Positions 60,703-64,000 of a DNA stretch of 64,000 bases are shown here, piece by piece. The stretch lies in assembly GCF_000691505.1 (NCBI RefSeq), contig NZ_JMIP02000015.1:124001-188000 (forward strand), in the 5' to 3' direction. Each line of letters begins with the position of its first letter. The stretch's first letter is position 1. Source of the DNA: Halostagnicola sp. A56. Lineage in GTDB: Archaea > Halobacteriota > Halobacteria > Halobacteriales > Natrialbaceae. A program made the position numbers and the translations under genes. Under the pieces are notes generated by a model. That model was not told the origin of the DNA, did no database searches, and was given only the letters and a program-made list of their open reading frames with translations.

Positions 60703-61466
60703 TGCTCGACCTCCTCGATTACCTCTACGTCGGCGGCGTCGAACGGTTCGTGCTGTTCGTCGGACAGCTTCGTGTCGGTGATAAACACGTCGATATCCTC
60801 GACCTCGGCGAATTTCACGAAACTCTGTTTGTCGAGTTTCGACCCGTCCGAGACGAGGACGACCCGTCCCGCGTTCTCGATCATGAGCGACTTGAGCCGG
60901 GCTTCGTCCTCGTTTGGCGTCATCAATCCCTCGGGCGGTTTGATCGCGTTCGTCCCCAGGAACAACACGTCGAAATTCGTGCGTTCCATGAACCGCTCCG
61001 CACTCGGCCCGGTGAGCGCTCGCGTCTCATGGCGAAGCGATCCGCCGGTGAGTTTCACGTCGTTGGCCTGTTCGCCGAGTTCGAGGGCGAGAACGGGCGA
61101 GTTGGTGACTGCGAGGAACGACCTGTTCTCGGGGGCGTTCTTGGCCACCTGCATCGTCGTCGAGCCGGCGTCGAAGAACACGACCTGGTTCTCAGTGATT
61201 TCCGCGGCGGCTCGTTCGCCGATTCGCATCTTCCCGTCGAGGTTCTGGACCTCCTTTTGCCCGTAGGTCTGTTCGTTCCCGACGGTCGTTACCGGCACTG
61301 CGCCACCGTGTGAGCGCTCGATCAGCTTCCGGTCTTCTAAGTCGCTCAAGTCGCGGCGAATCGTCGCCTTCGAACAATCCATCTCCGCGGCGAGATCGGC
61401 GACCGAACATTCGCCCTCTTCGGACACCAACTCGACGATCTCGCGTTTTCTGACTGCGGGGAGCAT
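60699..61466 (-). CDS. glpR: DeoR/GlpR-family transcriptional regulator
   Basis: The 255-residue regulator has an N-terminal HTH (VADLAAEMDCSKATIRRDLS), the linker DRKLIERSHGGA, and a DeoR C-terminal sugar-phosphate sensor domain with FDAGSTTMQVAKN and DVLFLGTNAI. In haloarchaea GlpR represses fructose and glucose metabolic genes. It overlaps pfkB. The start at 61466 (MLPAVRKREIVELV) is the family start; an upstream ATG would add 13 residues. Confidence 0.9.
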   Translation of the reverse strand: MLPAVRKREIVELVSEEGECSVADLAAEMDCSKATIRRDLSDLEDRKLIERSHGGAVPVTTVGNEQTYGQKEVQNLDGKMRIGERAAAEITENQVVFFDAGSTTMQVAKNAPENRSFLAVTNSPVLALELGEQANDVKLTGGSLRHETRALTGPSAERFMERTNFDVLFLGTNAIKPPEGLMTPNEDEARLKSLMIENAGRVVLVSDGSKLDKQSFVKFAEVEDIDVFITDTKLSDEQHEPFDAADVEVIEEVEQ

Positions 61467-61602
61467 AGCTGTCTGTCTGCTCTCAACTACTGCGGATGCA
61501 TTCATATTTCTATCTGATTGTGTTCGTTTTTGCTCGAGTGCGTTTGACGGGCGATACGTGAGTTGTGCGTGCCGTTTGTACGGCAGATCGCTCGAGTGAC
61601 TG

Positions 61603-62391
61603 TCACTCGGCGAGCGCCTCGTCGGCCGTGGCCTCTTCGAAGACGACCGCCTCAAGCGCGTCGAGAATCTGCTCGGGGTTCTCGCGTTGCCAGACGTTGC
61701 GACCGACCGCGAGACCGCTTGAACCGGCGTTCATCGCCGTCTCGACCAGCGAGAGGAACTCGTAGTCATCGGTCTTGGAACCCCCGCTCAACACGACGTT
61801 GACGTCGCCGGCCGCCGCGACTGCGTCGGCCATCGCCTGCCTGCTGCGCGGATACTTCACCTTCGCGATGTCAGCGCCGAGCTCGAGTGCAATACGGGTC
61901 GCATACGAGATGACCGACGGTTTGCGGTGTTCTTTGAGCGCCTGTCCGCGCGGGTACGACCACATGGCGACCGGTACGTCGTGTTCGCGGGCTTGCTCCT
62001 GAACGTCCCGAAACTCCTCGAACATCTCCGGTTCGCGGTTGGTCCCAGGATACACGGTGTAGCCGATCGCGTCGGCACCGAGCTCGAGCGCGTAGTCCAC
62101 CGACCACGTCTGGGGCGAGTACGGTTCGCCCATCCAGAGACTGCTCGTCCCGTTGAGCTTCGCGAGCAAATTCACGTCGTCCTCGTAGGACGGGTAGTAC
62201 GTCTCCGCCAACCCCTTCTGTACGGCGAACCCGGTTACGGCGTCGTGAGTCGCGAGTTCGAAGACCGACCGGGGATCCAGCCGTTCCGGAACCTCGTCGA
62301 ACGCGGTTGGCCCGTGCTCGAGACCGTGGTCGTGGGCGAGAATGATCGATTTGCCGTTCCGTACGAGCGGTGAGTCGGTGAGCTGTCGCAT
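61603..62391 (-). CDS. Class I fructose-bisphosphate aldolase (DhnA-type)
   Basis: The 262-residue archaeal class I aldolase splits fructose-1,6-bisphosphate. Conserved segments are IILAHDHGLEHGPTAF, GFAVQKGLAETYY and ADIAKVKYPRS with the Schiff-base Lys, and VLSGGSKTDDYEFL. It heads the aldolase-glpR-pfkB cluster on the minus strand. The start MRQLTDSPLVRNGKSIILAH is clear. Confidence 0.9.
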   Translation of the reverse strand: MRQLTDSPLVRNGKSIILAHDHGLEHGPTAFDEVPERLDPRSVFELATHDAVTGFAVQKGLAETYYPSYEDDVNLLAKLNGTSSLWMGEPYSPQTWSVDYALELGADAIGYTVYPGTNREPEMFEEFRDVQEQAREHDVPVAMWSYPRGQALKEHRKPSVISYATRIALELGADIAKVKYPRSRQAMADAVAAAGDVNVVLSGGSKTDDYEFLSLVETAMNAGSSGLAVGRNVWQRENPEQILDALEAVVFEEATADEALAE

Positions 62392-62427
62392 TCAATCATA
62401 AACGAGTATACATGGTGGCTAAGTAGT

Positions 62428-62462
62428 ATCGTTTACGATTGTTTTCTATTGTTATATATGCA
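62428..62462 (-). promoter_or_regulatory. Promoter and operator-like dyad upstream of the aldolase
   Basis: On the minus strand a TATA-rich CATATATAAC (62451-62460) lies ~60 bp before the aldolase start. Between them ATCGT-TT-ACGAT (62428-62439) is a perfect dyad, in position to block the transcript start. Binding by the neighbouring GlpR-type regulator is a plausible but untested guess. Confidence 0.5.
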
Positions 62463-62623
62463 ATTAATACTGTGGCAAACAATGGCTCTCGAACGCGGGA
62501 GTCAAACTCGCGACTCGTCGTCGACTCGGAGTTCTCTCCGGGTCCTTCACCACCGACCGAAAGAACATGAAAACGGGACTCCAATCGTCCGTCTCTACTC
62601 GAGCGAAACCGAAACGGTGCGGC

Positions 62624-64000
62624 TCAGTCGTCGATCGGCGCTGCGGCCGAAAGCTCCTCGTCGATGTCGGCTTCGGCCATCTTCTCGACGAGCGCGTCGA
62701 TCACGTCCTCGCGTTTGCCCGTGACGAACTTGATCGAGCCGACGACGAGGTGACCGCCACCGGAGACGCCCGCACCCGGCACTTCCTCCTCGAGTTCAGA
62801 GACCATCACGGGAATGTCGAGGCGAACGCCGTCACTGCGGAGGACGGCGAAGTCGGGTCCGTAGCCGACCGTGATGACGGGGTCGCCCGTCTCCTCGATC
62901 TTCCGGTCGTGAATCTCGCCCGTCGTCTTCCCGGGGGCGGGGTAGGTAAACCGGTGGGCGTAGTTCTCGACGTCGATCCGGTAGAGGTGCGCGCCGTTCG
63001 CGAGGTCCTCGTGCTCGAGGTGGGACATTGCGGCCTCGAGTTGCTCGTCGACTTCGGTGCGAGCGCGGTCGGCGAAGAACTCGACGAGTTCGCGGTGGCG
63101 TTCCTCGTCGTCGGAGTCGATCTGAAGGAGATCGGTGATCAACTGGTCGCCCGAGTTGTAGCGAAGCCAGAACGCGGCGTAGTCGAGCGCTTCGCTCAGG
63201 TCCTGCAATCGCTGCTCGTCGTAGCCTTCCTCATCTGCGAGCGCGAGGTAGTCGCCCATCGCGTCGGCTTTCGACCGATCCGAGAGGCCGGCGACGGCCG
63301 GGATGTGTCGCAGTTCGTCGGTCAGTTCGGGGAAGATCATCCGCGCGAGTTCCACGCAGAGCATACCCGTCGTAATCCGGTAATCCTCGTCGTGGAGGTA
63401 CGGATTGACGTGAGCGTCGAGCAGGCCTTCGACCGCCTCGGGATCCGGATGGTGGTGATCGATCGCGACGATCGGAATGTCGTAGTGGGCGAGCGTCTCG
63501 TAGGCTGGAACGTCCTCGGCCGTCGAGCCGTTGTCGAGCATCAACAGGAGCGGCAGCTGTTGGCCGTGTTTCTCCCGATCCTCGAGCGCGAAGTTCAGGT
63601 CTCGCGTCGCGTCTTCCATCTCGTAGAACGGCGCTTTCGCCGGGAGGCGCTTGATGAGGTGCTGGGGTGCGTCGTCGTCCTCGTGAACCTCGGCGATGAA
63701 ACGCTCGAGTGCGATCTGGACCGGAACGGCGGCGCACATCCCGTCGCCGTCTGCGTGGTGGCGAACGCGGATCGGGCGGCCCTCGAGAACGGTTCGACGA
63801 AGCCGCGTGGCGACTTCCTCTAAGTTCGGACGGAGTTTCTCGAACGCGGGCCAGTCGATGAGCGGTTCGACGTCGTGTGGCTGGGCGCGCTCCTCGAGGG
63901 CGGCCTCGAGTCGCTCTCGCGCTTCGGCTTCGATCTCGCCGTCGAGTTTCGTGAGGCCGTCGACTTCGATCTGGACGCTCCCCTCGTGGCGCTCCGGGCT
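62624..64000 (-). CDS. DHH/RecJ-like phosphoesterase (5' end beyond the window)
   Basis: An open frame enters from the right edge (PERHEGSVQIEVDGLTKLDG, EWPAFEKLRPN-like helix) and runs through RVRHHADGDGMCAAVPVQIA, IDHHHPDPEAVEGL (DHH motif), then the DHHA1-type GAGVSGGGHLVVGSIKF. The visible part is 458 codons. The family includes archaeal RecJ-like nucleases, related to GINS-associated GAN; a single-strand 5'-3' exonuclease role is inferred. The 5' end lies outside the window. Confidence 0.85.
   Translation of the reverse strand, partial: SPERHEGSVQIEVDGLTKLDGEIEAEARERLEAALEERAQPHDVEPLIDWPAFEKLRPNLEEVATRLRRTVLEGRPIRVRHHADGDGMCAAVPVQIALERFIAEVHEDDDAPQHLIKRLPAKAPFYEMEDATRDLNFALEDREKHGQQLPLLLMLDNGSTAEDVPAYETLAHYDIPIVAIDHHHPDPEAVEGLLDAHVNPYLHDEDYRITTGMLCVELARMIFPELTDELRHIPAVAGLSDRSKADAMGDYLALADEEGYDEQRLQDLSEALDYAAFWLRYNSGDQLITDLLQIDSDDEERHRELVEFFADRARTEVDEQLEAAMSHLEHEDLANGAHLYRIDVENYAHRFTYPAPGKTTGEIHDRKIEETGDPVITVGYGPDFAVLRSDGVRLDIPVMVSELEEEVPGAGVSGGGHLVVGSIKFVTGKREDVIDALVEKMAEADIDEELSAAAPIDD

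Noticed and set aside
62480-62560. Possible tRNA on the minus strand (GCGAGTTTGACTCCCGC resembles a T-arm)
   Set aside because: No matching acceptor stem or D-arm could be placed, and the T-stem has a mismatch; treated as chance.

Overview
The window is chromosomal DNA of an extremely halophilic archaeon. It is GC-rich, CTCGAG-type hexamers are frequent, the proteins are very acidic, and several genes are archaeal or haloarchaeal markers (RadA, aIF-1A, NMD3, C50-carotenoid genes, type I-B cas genes). The style suggests Natrialbales (Natrinema/Haloterrigena/Natronorubrum type), but that placement is inference.

Layout. 0-1.6 kb: an exported protein and a VapBC pair. 1.8-5.5 kb: a small virus- or plasmid-like operon (DUF7344-type protein, multi-zinc-finger protein, zinc ribbon, HTH protein, C2H2 protein) next to the 5' part of a PhiH1-repressor-like gene. 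5.6-18.3 kb: a conserved block with MsrB, a TIGR00300 ornithine cyclodeaminase-type enzyme, the bacterioruberin genes (crtB facing cruF-lyeJ-crtD), aIF-1A, an alcohol dehydrogenase, acylphosphatase, 8-oxoguanine glycosylase and a DUF555 protein. 18.7-19.5 kb: a MazEF-type module whose toxin has a replaced C-terminus. 19.6-44.1 kb: mainly housekeeping genes, including PspAB, a PQQ-type propeller, RadA, SufU/SufS, an ABC exporter, a TPR protein, ThpR, a PCMT-like protein, OCD, DHH phosphoesterase, Hsp20, DJ-1/PfpI, an XPD/Rad3-like helicase, Taw2-type methyltransferase, NMD3 and HtpX. 44.1-55.2 kb: an accessory block with a mazF remnant, an intact PhiH1-like repressor, a TumE/TumA-type pair with a four-half-site operator, an Orc1/Cdc6-like protein, and cas8b-cas7-cas5-cas3-cas4-cas1. 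55.4-59.4 kb: a multicopper oxidase and a divergent acetyl-CoA synthetase-like protein. 59.8-62.4 kb: a fructose-catabolic cluster (class I aldolase, GlpR/DeoR regulator, 1-phosphofructokinase). 62.6 kb to the end: a DHH/RecJ-like protein cut by the window edge.

Main observation. Position 44321 is where two exact duplications meet. Bases 44186-44321 equal 18912-19047 in direct orientation (136 bp, inside mazF). Bases 44321-44484 equal 1815-1978 in inverted orientation (164 bp, repressor operator plus N-terminus). Each duplication leaves a broken gene: vapB and the repressor at 1.8 kb, and mazF split between 18.9 and 44.1 kb. Computationally flipping 1979-44320 would place the intact repressor divergent to the virus-like operon and merge both accessory blocks into one island. 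The window therefore looks like the product of a ~42-kb inversion plus other rearrangement, or of an assembly error at these repeats.

The CRISPR-Cas locus appears degraded. Cas1 keeps its catalytic residues but lacks about 60 C-terminal residues, and no cas2, cas6 or repeat array is visible. Two further genes carry apparent frameshifts (the TPR protein and the TumE-type toxin).
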